Part shown: in pieces, positions 21,840 through 33,478 of the stretch
Numbering within the stretch: position 1 is the first letter of the stretch
Layout of the letters: every line of letters begins with the position of its first letter
Assembly (NCBI GenBank): GCA_963969595.1
Contig: OZ018417.1
Location: 17,920,501 to 17,984,500, forward strand
From: Neckera pumila
Lineage: Eukaryota; Streptophyta; Bryopsida; Hypnales; Neckeraceae
Direction: 5' to 3'
DNA length: 64,000 bases
Notes under the pieces: model-generated
What the model was told of the DNA's origin: nothing
The model's database searches: none
Seen by the model: only the letters and a program-made list of their open reading frames with translations
Translations under genes and position numbers: made by a program

Positions 21840-23355
21840 CCTCTAAAGTTCCATGACTATGTTTTCATTGAAAAACGTTCAAAAATTGTCATTTTTAGTA
21901 TAAGTATCCAATTTTATTTTTTTTTAAATTTTTGACACATGTAACCATGGGATCTTGTAGTATGCTGACTTGAAACATATAGTGTAAAAATTTCAGAAAT
22001 TTCCACCGCGTGGATTACAAAATATAAGCATTCAAGTTCACTAAAAACATTTTTTTGGCCCTACAAAAAACAGGGATGTAGCACTTTACAAGCTCCAAGT
22101 TTTTGATGAAAAAATGTCCAAAATGATGGTGCTTCTTCGGAATTTTTTTCCTAGATAAATTGTCTACATACCTGCAAAAGTTCACTTCATTTGGAATTGT
22201 ACGACATACAGAAAAAAAATGGTAAGTAAATAGTAGTAGAGAATGACTCAAAATACTAAATTGTCAAGAATTTAATTATGGAATTGAAAAATGCTAATTC
22301 CAATGGTTGCAATGTGTTAATAAATAATCTACATCCTAGGATTTTTTTTTCTTAAAGAATATTGAAATTTGAGTAAGATAAAGGACTTCAAAGTTTATTT
22401 TAGAGTAGGAAATCCATAATTGCCTGCAAACTAAAAATTTTCATAACTTTTGACTCATTGATCAAAATGGGATGATTCAAAGCTTTTAACCCCTAAAGTC
22501 CCATTGTCCCTACGGGGGACAAAATGGATTTTGGGTAGGTTCCTATGAGCTCAATTTTTGGTGAAACTTTCTGAAACTATCTGAAACTTTTCCAAAAGAT
22601 AGAAAAAATTATTAGCTTTTTGAGAATTTAATTTTTATTTCAATTGGTGCCCGGGAGCAAAAGCTTTGCTACAATAACCTCAAAACGGGGGAGACCGGCA
22701 ACAAAAAAATCCATAAAACATTGAAATAAATTTTTTAATTACTTTTTTCTAATAGACTATATTTTTGTCTAAATAGAAAGATTTGATTCATTCCATTTGG
22801 ATTAGTGATGTGAAAGTTATAGGGTTTCTTGTTTTGCAGGCAATCAAAGCATTTATTGAAAAAAACTTTTTCCTTCACTTTGAATGCTAATATCTTTCAA
22901 TCTATATGGTCAAACATCACGAAATTTTTACCACATGCTTCGTGAAAAGTGTATTATAAGATCCTACAGTTAGATTCTAAAAAAAGAATTTTTTTTTTAT
23001 TTCTTGAATGTACGCAACAAAAGTAGCAATTTTGAGTGATTTTTGACAGAAAAATGGCCATGGGACTTTAGGGATTAATGTTTATATAACTCTAGAAAAA
23101 TAATTTCAAATTTTTGTTTTTGAAAAAATGACTTTTTTTAATCTGCCTAGACTGCCACGTTACAAAAAAAAAGTAACATATTAGGCCACAACTTTTGACT
23201 TACATTTCCAAATGTCATGAAATTTAGTGCAAATGAAAGATATCCTTGCGCCCACCTTCTATTAAAATTTCAACCTAAAATATGGAAATCTCTAGTTACA
23301 TGTACCTACCCAAAATTTCTATACAACCAAAAAACGCATGCCGATCCTTTAGGGC
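21840..23355. mobile_element. piggyBac-type element (family 2), interrupted by a family 1 copy
   Basis: TTAA (21836-21839) is followed by CCTCTAAAGTTCCATGACTA; the right end reads GATCCTTTAGGGC then TTAA (23356-23359). The interior matches the 46320-46843 stretch and parts of the copies at 25897, 46848, 49590 and 58559. It is split at TTAA (22486-22489) by the element 22490-23074. Confidence 0.75.
22490..23074. mobile_element. piggyBac-type MITE (family 1), nested
   Basis: Left end CCCCTAAAGTCCCATTGTCC with the GGGGGACAAAATGG motif of family 1, right end CCATGGGACTTTAGGGA, flanked by TTAA on both sides (22486-22489 and 23075-23078). The homologous unfilled position near 46562 reads CTTTCAATGTATATAT. 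Confidence 0.82.
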
Positions 23356-23423
23356 TTAATATAATCAAACAAACATTCTACTTTTGTCTTGAATTTAATA
23401 TCTTTTAAGTTTTAAATTTGATC

Positions 23424-24378
23424 ATTTTCAAAGCACATGTACAAACATGGTCATTTCACCAATATAAACATGGTATATATAGATAAGGAAAATGACCACA
23501 AGAAAACCCACAACTAGTCTACTCTAATTGATAACAATAAATTTTCTTACAAGTCATTTTCTTGGTGAATGTATACCATCCAATTTTGTAGTGGTGTATA
23601 TCCAACATAAAACATTAGCTCATGGTGATATCACTAACAATGAATGATATTAACCCTGTAAGGATGCAGAGGCCAAAAAGTGTTCGATGGATGACAAAGA
23701 ATGCTTCTATTTAACCCCTAAAGAACCAAGCTGCATTTTTTGGCAACATAGTGATTTTGGGCAGCTCACTAAGAATGGAGTTTTCTCTTTTTTTTCTTTG
23801 AAAATTTAACACAACATGTATTTAAGGAGTAGCTTTAAGGCCCAATAATTTTCGTAACTATAGACTACATAGTTAAAAAATTATTGCATGATATGTGATT
23901 TTCTTTGAACTTTGGGCAGCCTGGGCAGCTCAAAAAAATTCTTTAAAAATGACTTTAAAAAAATTAAAAATTTGAAATTGGTTTTTTAGATTTATATATA
24001 CATGAAAAATTTGAATCATTCAATTTCAATCTATGAGTCAAAAGTTATGAGGATTTTAAATTTGAGGGTAAGTTTGGAGTTTTTGAAAACCATAACTATC
24101 CACAAACTAAAACTCATGCATTAACTTTTAACTATGTAGTCAAAAGTTACAAAAATTGTTGGGCCTCTAAGCTACTCTTTGGGCACATGTTGTGTAAAAT
24201 TTTCAAAGCAAAAAAAAAAAAAAAAAAAAAATCCAACTATAGTGAGCTGCCCAAAATTGCTATGTTGCCAAAAAACGCAGCTTGGTCCTTTAGGCAGTAA
24301 ATCAAAAGTGCAGATGTTCATCCTTGGAATTTTGTGCAAAAAAGAGAGGTCTTGCACTATTTTTTGACCTCCAATGAA
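23424..24378 (+). repeat. Inverted duplicate unit, partner of 38321-38683
   Basis: Without the 582-bp element inside it, this unit is about 369 bp and is the reverse complement of 38321-38683 with moderate divergence, sharing for example AATGACCACAAGAA and GGAATTTTGTGCAAAAA. The two units lie 14 kb apart. Confidence 0.75.
23715..24296. mobile_element. Foldback piggyBac-type MITE (family 3) with inverted ends of about 190 bp
   Basis: TTAA (23711-23714) is followed by CCCCTAAAGAACCAAGCTGC; the inverted right end reads CTGCCTAAAGGACCAAGCTG. Both arms continue through TTTTGGGCAGCTCACTA and GAGTAGCTT-containing sequence for about 190 bases. The right flank is GTAA instead of TTAA. The inverted partner unit near 38400 shows the empty site (TTTTAAACAG). 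Confidence 0.82.
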
Positions 24379-24826
24379 TGTTTTTTATTTCTTTCTTAAG
24401 CAAAATGATCCATATGCTATCAAAACAAATGAATTCCCTTGTGAATTCTACGGTGACAAGCCCTTTGTTGCAGGGTTAACCCTGAAATGCACCGATGTCC
24501 ATATTTTGGACGATGAAAAGAGGGCTTTGAGGCATTGCTTCATCCAACTAACTTCTCATTCATCCAATGTAATACTTGAATCTAGAAAAGACAACCTTCC
24601 TTAATGACCAAATTCATGAAATTCCGGTAAATGATATTTCTGTACGAAGATATAAGCAAAAATGTGCAAAATTCAGAAAAGGATTGAGACATTTAGGGGT
24701 TAAGCATGATTGAATTTGCCTAAAATGCATAATTATTGAACAGGCCTAAGACCCATAGTTGGTCCTTCTTTTAATTAGTCCATCTTCAATCTTCCCAATG
24801 AATTTCCAGATTTTGAATTCTATGTC
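24379..24826. other. AT-rich stretch without recognised content
   Basis: No gene or complete element was seen. A lone word TTTAGGGGTTAAG at 24692-24704 resembles a piggyBac right end but has no partner. Confidence 0.5.
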
Positions 24827-25028
24827 GGTGAGCTTCTTATAAATCCCAGCTAAGGATATAATTCATGAAAACGGGGTACTTTACTTGTGCAAGGGGGGTA
24901 GGGACCTTTTTCCTTCTTTTTTTTGAAAACAAATGGATGGATGGGGGTGGGGACCGACCCGCCTTTGCAAGAATGTTGTTACAAGTCAATTGCCATTCCA
25001 GAGGCTTTGGGATTCCTGAATCTGAGTT

Positions 25029-25391
25029 TTGACTTCTCAAGCCCTAGTGAGAAGAAATTCTGTTATTAATACAAGGAATGATGATTGCACCCTTGAAACA
25101 TCAATACATGCACTCCGGACACTTTTCCGTGAAAAAACTCTTTTCGACCAATCATGCAAATGGTGGTGGCGGCGGCGGCATGGAGTGTGGGTGTTTGACA
25201 AAGAAGATGGTCGGACATGGGTTCCGATGGAGTTTGTGTTTGTCCTGTTTCATTGGGACTTCAGTTCAGTCTTTACACTCCATAAGAAAATCAATCAATC
25301 ACTCACCACAGTCTTCAAAAGTTTGTCTGTCTGTGGGTTCCGTCTATATTCCGGTTTTATGGCCATCCCCAATCACGAAATCTGGTCATAA
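25029..25391 (+). CDS. Hypothetical ORF conserved in both duplication copies (120 aa)
   Basis: The frame encodes NTRNDDCTLETSIHALRTLF, RRRHGVWVFDKEDGRTWVPM and FHWDFSSVFTLHKKINQSL. The same frame is open in copy 2 (39503-39976), where it continues to 157 codons because copy 2 lacks the 217-bp insertion at 25388. No family was recognised and the codon pattern is not compelling. Two near-identical copies staying open proves little given their recent origin. It may be part of a lost host exon or chance. Confidence 0.25.
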   Translation: MTSQALVRRNSVINTRNDDCTLETSIHALRTLFREKTLFDQSCKWWWRRRHGVWVFDKEDGRTWVPMEFVFVLFHWDFSSVFTLHKKINQSLTTVFKSLSVCGFRLYSGFMAIPNHEIWS

Positions 25392-25604
25392 CCGGTTGTT
25401 GAGTTTTCAACACTCACGTGGCACCGTCCCATTGGCAACCCATCACCATTGTCATTACAAGTTGCAATTCATATCCTTCTCTCCTCTCAACTTGCTTCTT
25501 CCACCCTTGGATCACGAAGATCAAAGGTTGTGATTGAAAAGTGAACAACCGGTTATGTCCAATAACCTACTCGCCGCTACCGCGGCTCGTCGGTTATCTA
25601 ATAC
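25388..25604. mobile_element. Small insertion with inverted ends ATAACCGG, absent from copy 2
   Basis: Copy 2 runs straight across (39863-39868, CTGGTCGTCTCTTATCC). The insert contains ATAACCGGTTGTTGAGTTTT (25388-25407) and, inverted, ATAACCGGTTGTTCACTTTT (ending 25556), so about 169 bp form a classic small terminal-inverted-repeat element. A further 48 bp containing AATAACC and CGGTTAT follow. A clean target duplication could not be set. Confidence 0.65.
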
Positions 25605-25896
25605 GTATCTTATCCACATGGATAGTCATGTTCTCATCAGTGATCCCAGAATTAGTTTATGGAGTTTAGTGCAATATGCTACCTGCAAGACAAAAATTAG
25701 AAAAGAAAAGATTTTGTAAGTTGTAAAGGATGATTGGGAATACTGAAACCCAAAACTGACTAAATAGATGCTAATTCTAATGTGGATGAAGTAACAAATT
25801 GGCTATCAAATTCTTCTTGTTATTGTAGTCTTGGCTAAAAACTAAAGTTTTTGATGATTTTTAGTTCAATGTATATTTAGCTACTAAAAATTTTAA

Positions 25897-26831
25897 CCCC
25901 TAAAGGACCAAACACCATTTTTTGGCAACATAACAATTTTGGGCAGCTCACTACAAATGGAAATTTTAATTTTTTTCTTTGAAATTTACACACAAGATGT
26001 GCCCGAGGAATAGCTTCAAGGCCCAACAATTTTCATAAATTTTGACTCTATGGGTAAAATGTTATTGCATGATATGTAATTTTCCACGTTCGGCGGGCAG
26101 CTCGGGCAACTCAAAAAATTTCTTTAAAAAACACTTTTTTGAAAAATTAAAATTTGAAATTGGTTTTATAGATTTATATATATTTGGAAAGCTTTGAATC
26201 ATTCCATTTGGATTAATGAGTCAAAAGTTATGAGGATTCTTAGTTGGAGGGTAGCTATGGAATCTCTACTCTAAAATAAATTTTGAAGTGCTTTTTCTAA
26301 CTCAATTTTCAATACTTTTGAATAAAACAAAAAATATGGGGTGTATATTGTTTATTACAACATAACAACCGCTGGGATTGGCATTTTTCAATTCCATAAT
26401 TAAATTCTTGACAATTTAGTACTTTGAGTCATTCTCTACCTCTTCCTACTTAGTATTTTTTTTCTATATGTTGTACAATTTCAAATGATCTGAAAATTTT
26501 CAAGCATGCAACCAACTTGCCTTGATGAATGAATTCAAAGAGTAACCACCACTTTGGACATTTTTTCATACAAATGTGACCTTGTGAAGGGCAGCTGCCC
26601 GGATTTTTGCATTGATTAAAAAAGGATTTTTGTCAATTCAAACGCTATTATCTTGCAATCTACATGGTGAAAAATTTTGAAATTTTTTCCACATCTTCTT
26701 AAAATCAGTGTACTACAAGATCCTACGGTTACATGTGTTCAAATTTTTTTTTTTCTAAAATTTGGTACTTATATTAGAAATTGCAGTTTTGGAGCGGTTT
26801 TGGTGAAAACATAGTCAAAAACCTTAAGGGG
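25897..26831. mobile_element. piggyBac-type MITE (family 2), 935 bp
   Basis: Flanked by TTAA (25893-25896 and 26832-26835). Left end CCCCTAAAGGACCAAACACC, right end AACCTTAAGGGG. Copy 2 of the duplication has the single empty TTAA at 40150-40153. Confidence 0.92.
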
Positions 26832-26894
26832 TTAAGCAGCAATGGAGCAAATTTTAGCCAGTTTTGTGAACATTGGTTCTCATCCTTCATATAA

Positions 26895-27172
26895 AGTGGG
26901 TACCCCCAAAACCGCCACTAATTGCTACTATACCTAATTACTATTATTAAACTGCTCAAATTTTTATATTTTCTTACTGGCAAGTGAAAGAAGGTTCCAA
27001 TGCACTAAAGAATGCAGCATTTGGATATTGTATGCAAAAGTTACAAAGGAACAAAATTTGGTTTCAAAAGCGTTTTTTCCACATGTTAGGTACATAATTA
27101 ATTCTAGAAATCTTTACAGAATGTAGATGGCGGTTTAAGGTTAGTGGCGCATTTAGAGGTGCTTACTTTAGG
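26895..27172. mobile_element. Small element of the AAAAGCGCC-end family, copy in duplication 1
   Basis: It starts near AAGTGGGTACCCCCAAAACC and ends near GGTCAGTGGCGCATTTAGAG. It is homologous to 40216-40490 (its duplicate) and, more distantly, to 49028-49303 across the interior (GGCAAGTGAAAGAAGGTTCC). Confidence 0.6.
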
Positions 27173-28745
27173 GCCTCTTTACATACTCTATTGCTGGACA
27201 AATTTCCCAAGGGATGCCTACCAAGGTCCAAGTGAACAATTGCACTTTCACGTGGTCCCAGTAGGTGGGGAGGGTGCTAAGAATTTCACACATATTGATT
27301 ATTGGGTCAAGATTGACTAGTCTCAACCAAGGGGGTTGTTCACACGTATTGATTTTGGATCAGGATTGACCAGTCTTGACCAATAGGATTGGCCACTTGG
27401 TTTTGGTGAAATATGAAATCCAACTTTTTCACTCATCTATCCATCCCAACAAGACAATCAGTAGAGCCTATTTTGTCTTATTACTTCAATTAGTACAAAT
27501 CACTAGATCAGGCCTCACATGTAAAGAGGACCCTTAGGACCTATTTAACCCCTAAAGGACCATTGTCCCTTCGGGGGACAAATGCGATTTCGATCATGTA
27601 CCTACGGGCAAACGCGGTTGTCTAATTTTTTGAAACCTTTATTAAAGATGTAGAATGAAGAGACGTACGCGAGCATATAATTTTTTCTTGCTGAGGAGCC
27701 TTGAGCAAAAAGTTATGAAGGTTTTTAAAAAAAATCCTGAAGTGGGGGCAGTGCGGGCAACGCCTCTGGCCACTAAGCGGGGTTTGACTCCTGAGAAGGC
27801 AGATGAAGCTGGGTATAACGTCCGGCCAAGGCATTGCGGTTGCCCGCACTGCCACACCCTGACATCGGGCCGTGAACTGGAGGGCCGGGCAACCTGTGGA
27901 TGCGGTAGGTGGCCGACCTCACCAACGGCTTGGTCGGCAACCTCCAGCAGGCGCAGGGACAGTGGACGGGCCTGCTGCAGGAGTGCTCAGCTAGCAGCAG
28001 CAGCAAATAGAAATTGCGAATTCAGCAGAAGCTGCTCTAGAGCGTGATGGACGTCAAATTGCATAAATTAGTGCGTGACAATTTTGCGTTTTGCCATGTG
28101 GATCAGATCTAAGCTTTGGAGATGTCTGATTTTGAGATGTAAACCAAGAAAATCTTTGAGAACTGTGCTGCATGGATTTTCATGAAATTGGAGGCATTTC
28201 ATAATGGAATTTCCTTTCAAGCATTCAATTCAAATTCAAGAATGTAGATACTACAGAGATGGAAAAGTATACCAAATTGTTAGCTAAAAAACACCTGCTC
28301 TATGAGTCTAACAACAATTGCATTCATGTCTCATTACTGTAATTGCGGCTCCATTGCAAACCCTGGAACATGGCTTCTTCCACTTGTGCACACTTTGCCT
28401 TCTCTCACGTTTGAGTTCCATGATTTTTCCTTTGGCCATGTTCATTTTGAATTTAGTATTGTGCATCTTCTTTGGTCAATGACTTCTTTGTGGACTTTGG
28501 AATGAAGTTCCTGCTTCACTTCATCACAACTTTTTCATGAGAGTTTTGCTTTTGTAGTAGACCAGGGAATTGCTTCACATAGTCACCACTACATGCCCAA
28601 CATCATGCCGAGACTTCGGAAACGCACTCCCACTTGCGATGATGTACGTAACGCACTCTTTTGTTGTTTCTTTGCTTTGGTTAATGTCATTGGCTCATTC
28701 TTGTCGAACTTGTCTGCTCATTGCTGTCCATGTCGTTGGCTTGCA

Positions 28746-29304
28746 GATGGCTCCGGATGGTCTTCCTGTACGCCGTAGCTGCCACATTCTCTTTCACTAG
28801 GCGTCCAATAGCACCGCTCCAGCTACTACAGCAAGGAGTCCAAGTCCACAACTTGCTGCACCTTTATCTCCATGTAGTTTGTATCCAACGCCAGAGTATG
28901 TGCCTCCAATACCAGAATGGCCAAACGCTTTCATTAACAGTAGTGCTGAGCAAGAGATTGGCAACATCAATCCTGACTTCATAGAAACCCCAAAACCAGT
29001 GCATAAAGGTCCAAATTCAAGCTCAAAGGAATTGGAAGAGGACAATTTCGATGATAGGTGGTATGGTGATGAAGAAACAAGGTCTTTGGAAGAACTGATC
29101 TGGCCCCCCGAGTTGCTCTTCAACCATTGCAGCGCTCCACGTCCCGACAACAAACAGGAAGAAACCTCCAACGTCAACGTCATGGCGTTGACGAGCTGCA
29201 CGGCGGCTGCAGAGGAGAAGGTGACCGGCTGCAACGGTTTCCAACGCGGCCGACTGTCGATGGAGCTGCTGAAGCTAATGCGCCTCCTGACCGACTACAA
29301 CTAG
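28746..29304 (+). pseudogene. Unknown ORF inside the piggyBac element
   Basis: Directly after an acceptor-like TTGCAG the frame starts MAPDGLPVRRSCHIL, meets a TAG, and continues in the same frame with ASNSTAPATTARSPSPQLAA, YPTPEYVPPIPEWPNAF, then an acidic part (KELEEDNFDDRWYGDEETRS) to a TAG after LLKLMRLLTDYN. About 185 codons are open apart from the first stop. The composition is protein-like and GC is higher than around it. It matches no family I know; it could be an upstream part of the transposase gene, a second element gene or captured host sequence. Confidence 0.4.
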
Positions 29305-30459
29305 AGCTGGAGTAGCCGCCGACTTCGCCACGTCAACGACCAGTAGATGTCTGACCAAGTAAGGACCCCTTCTTTTCTCAAGGCCGTTTTTTTTTTTTAT
29401 GAAATTTTTTTTTTTCATATTCTTTTTCTTTTTCTTTTTCTTGAAACACATGGACTATTTCCATTGCGAGGGGAAGCATTTCTGAAAGACATTTGGGTAC
29501 TCCTTGAATGGAAAGGCAACAGATGATGTGCTGAGTTTTTGAGGGGGAGATTCTGTTCCCTGGCTGAAGAGAGAAAGCACTCGGAACATAAAAAAAAATT
29601 CCCTTCTTATTTAGCACTAAAAGAATGAACAACGTATATTTGAGAAAAAAATTGAAGTCAAAATTAGTTTGAAAATCATTATTTCATTATGAATATGTTA
29701 TATATATATATATATTATACTTGAATTGAAATATTGTATTTCCATTTGAGAAAAGTAATTATTCTATTAATAAGATGGGCCAAATTTTTATATTAGAATT
29801 GAATTTTTTTTCTATTCAAAGGAATACTGAGTATAGTTCGAGTAAGAACATCAATAATTTCATAATTTCTCTTCCAATTTATTATTTGTAGTATTGAATT
29901 TCCGAATTTCCTGAATTTGCTATTTCAATGCCATAGATAGTAATGAATGAGATTCACGTTAGTGCCAAATCAAGTAGCACTTTCTATCTTCAATGGAATA
30001 AATCAACTATTTCATGTTTAGAAGAAATAGGACGCCAGAGAATGCGTTTACCATAATTTTGCAAGCAATAACACATTCTTCAGTGAAGATGAAATATTCC
30101 AGCTATAGCAAAATAAACGGAGTGTCTTGTAATGGTCATAATTTCTTGAAATCATGGAAAGCACTCTTCAAAAGAACTTATAAGTATAGGTTTTGTTTGT
30201 TTGTTTTTTTCCCCTCAAACGACAAATTACACTATTGAATGCCATAAATCCATCCTATAGAAGCATACAGTTTTATATAAATTTCATTGGCTACTTCGGA
30301 CACGTATATATTAGCAAGAAATGTTGAACACAGACAAGTTTCCTAGTATATGTTCATATACCTCTGAAGATGAGGTGGCCAGAAATGCTAACAACATAAT
30401 TACTAATACAATCAATGAAACATTCACATGTACATTGAACATGGAAAATTTGGGATTAG
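29305..30459. other. AT-rich interior of the piggyBac element
   Basis: Poly-pyrimidine and TATATA runs (29380-29450, 29700-29715) but no gene or recognised repeat. Confidence 0.5.
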
Positions 30460-31358
30460 CCCCTAAAAGCCCGTTGTCCCTCCAGGGGACAAATGCATTT
30501 TCGGGCAGGTACCTATGGGCTGAAATTTTCTCCTAATTTTTTGAAACTATTTTTGGAGGTAGAAAAACTAATGAGCTTTGTGGGAATATAATTTTTTCCA
30601 CAATCGATGCCCGGGAACAAAAGTTATGACCAAATAAGCTCAAAATAGGGGACGGTGGGCAGCAAAAAGAATTTGCAGATTTTTTTTTTATTTTTTTTTA
30701 GGATTTTTTTTCTCATAGATTATATTTTTTTTCTAGCTAAAAACCTTTGATTCATTTCATTTGGATTTGTTATGAGAAAGTTGTGGACATTCTTGTTTTT
30801 CGCACAATTAGAGCTCTTACTTTTGAAAAAATAACTTGTAGGATTCATTTCTGAATGAAGTTTTTCAAATTTTTCCATTTTTTTTTTTGCACGGTTAAGT
30901 TTACTTTCTAGAACAATCTGACCATTGAGATTAGTGCATTTTAATTCCATCTAAAATATATGAATTCTTGTACCTACTTCTACTTAATGATTTTTTCAAT
31001 AATGAAAATTAATTTTTTTTTTTTTTTTTTGGTAGATTGTCAACTCAATTCCCTAATATAAACATTTAAAGCTTAAAACTTTATAGTGTAGAAATTTTAA
31101 GTTAAAAATGTTCAAAGTCAAAAAATCCAGTCCCACAATGTGCTGAAAATTTTGTTTTTCTCACTTTAAACGTAGATATCTTGCAATCTGTGCGGTCAAA
31201 AATTCTGAAATTTTTTCCACACATTGTCATATTAGTTAGGTGTAAGATCCTACGGTTCGATGTAAGCAAAAACATTTTTATGTTATTTTCAATCCTTGCT
31301 AAAAAAATGGCAGTTTTGGGTGTTTTCAAGCAGAAAAAAGGCCTTGGGCCTTTAGGGG
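30460..31358. mobile_element. piggyBac-type MITE (family 1), 899 bp, nested, flanked by TTAG
   Basis: Left end CCCCTAAAAGCCCGTTGTCC, right end CCTTGGGCCTTTAGGGG. Both flanks read TTAG (30456-30459 and 31359-31362) rather than TTAA. It lies inside the 7.2-kb piggyBac element. Confidence 0.88.
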
Positions 31359-31619
31359 TTAGAGTGAGTTATAAAAATATAGTCTTTGTTTGTGATTTTC
31401 TTTTAACACTTCGGCACGCTCTGTTTATAACTTTGAATGCTACATAATTTTTTGTTGTACACCAATTCAATAGAAATGCATGTATAAATGTCACTGCTGT
31501 TGAACCACATCACTTCTAAAAGTGGTTTTGTTAGCCCATCAGGTGGCACTAGATGTTGTCATTTTTATGTTGTTTGTGTGCCCCAAGTTCTCTTGTGGTT
31601 GAACTGACCACCACATCAA

Positions 31620-33478
31620 TTGTGGTGTGCCACAGATTTTAGAGATGATCATAGTACGCAATCTGAGCAAGCGATGTATGGCCGTTTTCCTATGCATTAC
31701 GATAGTGACAATAGCATTGATGTGGATTTTTCTGAGTTCAATGTCAGTGATGATGAAGACATTGAAGATGGTGGCGACATTGAGGACCACGATAGTATGA
31801 AATACATTTATTGTGATGAATCTTGGAATTAGGACTTCATGACCTATGAGCCCAATCGTACTAAATTTCTGGGCGCACCAGCACCGAACGTGTTCTGGCA
31901 CCGATTCCCTATGTTTATGCAACTATTCCATGTCTTTTGGCCTTACAATGTTTTACGAAATATTGTGAAGGAAACTAATCGCTATGCCACAGCCGTTGAT
32001 GCGGATGGGAAGCCAAAGGGGGGTCATTGTGGACACCTTGCTCGGTGAAAGAGTTACAGGTTTTCATCGCTATCACATTGTACATGGGAATGAAGCGGCA
32101 GCCGAACATCAAGTCGTATTGGCACAAGAAGGGCTCTATATTCCATTGTGACACAATATCAAATCTTTTATCTTGAGCCCGCTTTGCTCTTTTGACAAAG
32201 TGTTTACATTTGACAAACCCTGCAAAGTATGTGCAAGATAGGGCTCAAGCGGGGTATGATAAAATGGGCCAATTGAGGTGGCTGCTGAATCAAATAAGAG
32301 ATGCTTGTCAAAAAGCTTGGAGTATAGGCAAATTTGGGATTGTGGACGAGATGATGATACGCTACAAGGGTACTTATTGTCCGGCTAGACAATAATGCCA
32401 CAGAAGCCACAAAAGTGGGGAATTAAAGTTTGGTGTTTGGCAGATTTGATCTCAAAATTTATCTCAAATTTCAAAATATATTGTGGTAAGGACCCTGCTG
32501 TTGCACAAGACACCTCAGTACCACGTGCCCAAGGTAGATTGGCCCATAATGTGGTTTTACGTTTGTTGACTGCAAATGAAGGACGAGGGCATGTTATAAC
32601 TATGGATAACTTCTTCTCAAGTATACCTTTGTTTCAAGAGTTATTGGAAAAGCAAATCTATGCAACGGGCACCGTTTGAGCTAACCGAGTTGGTCTGCCC
32701 TTGGTGTTGAAGAACACAAAGGCATTTGCAAAAAATGCACAGGGCACTTTGGACTGGCGTATGCATAATTTGAGGTTGATCAGTGCTATAGTGTGGAAGG
32801 ATAAAAAACCTGTTCTGATTATGTCCACTCATACGGTGTCACTTCAATATCCATGCCAATTTCCTATAGCTAGTATGCCCTGTCGTAATGATGCCACGCG
32901 AGAGAATATTCACACATTGCCCATTCACTTGGAGTATACTACTCACATGAGAGGGGCAGATGTCGCAGATCAACTGCAAGCATCATATACTTGTCAAACT
33001 TAGTCCCACAAGTGGTGGCACTAAGTTTTCTTCTTCTTGATCGATACAACCGTCGTGAATATGTATATCATATACATGAACAAGTGCAAGTACGCTGTCC
33101 CTCCCCGTCGACCAATGACGCATCTACAATTTAGAACCCAGCTCTATGAGGCTCTCACACATAATTGGAATATGAGATATCGATTACTAGATGCACAATA
33201 GCGCAGACAAATTTGTTATCTAGCGACTAGTTCTATGAGGGGCGCGTGTGGTTTGTAATGATGGGTCCCGTTCATTGAAGCGACTGAAAACATATTGTCC
33301 ATCATGTGGCAACAAATACATGTGCTGGCGTTCTGGGTGCTTCCAGAGATACCATGAAAAACTCAAATTATTTACATTTTACGCAAGTTCGTACCTACAA
33401 TGCCATGCATGTAATTTACTTTTTTATTGCTCCATTGGAAACATGAATACTACCTTTGTCCCATTGAAAAGCTCTTGA
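31620..33478 (+). pseudogene. piggyBac transposase (DDE_Tnp_1_7 type), decayed
   Basis: Reading across frames, the motifs of the family appear in order: RNIVKETNRYATAVD, LYMGMKRQPNIKSYW, VDEMMIRYKG with the first Asp, PQKPQKWGIKVW, VITMDNFFSSIPL with the second Asp, LDWRMHNLRLISAI, MRGADVADQL with a further Asp, and a C-terminal Cys-rich finger (CPSCGNKYMC, then CFQRYH). An acidic N-terminus precedes them. Lesions are a TAG at 31830, a frameshift in a G-run near 32017, a TGA near 32174, a 1-base loss at 32393-32395, a TGA at 32677 and stops after 33000. The protein would cut and paste at TTAA. An intron upstream of 31626 is possible. Confidence 0.93.

Noticed and set aside
24692..24704. TTTAGGGGTTAAG resembling a piggyBac right end
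   Set aside because: The preceding sequence does not match any family interior and no partner left end is free.
25078..25533. 151-codon frame overlapping the duplicated ORF
   Set aside because: It shares the stretch with another frame and runs through the small insertion, so it cannot be ancestral.
28797..29234. Minus-strand open frame of 145 codons overlapping the unknown ORF
   Set aside because: Low-complexity Ser/Leu/Gly composition; it looks like a shadow of the plus-strand frame.
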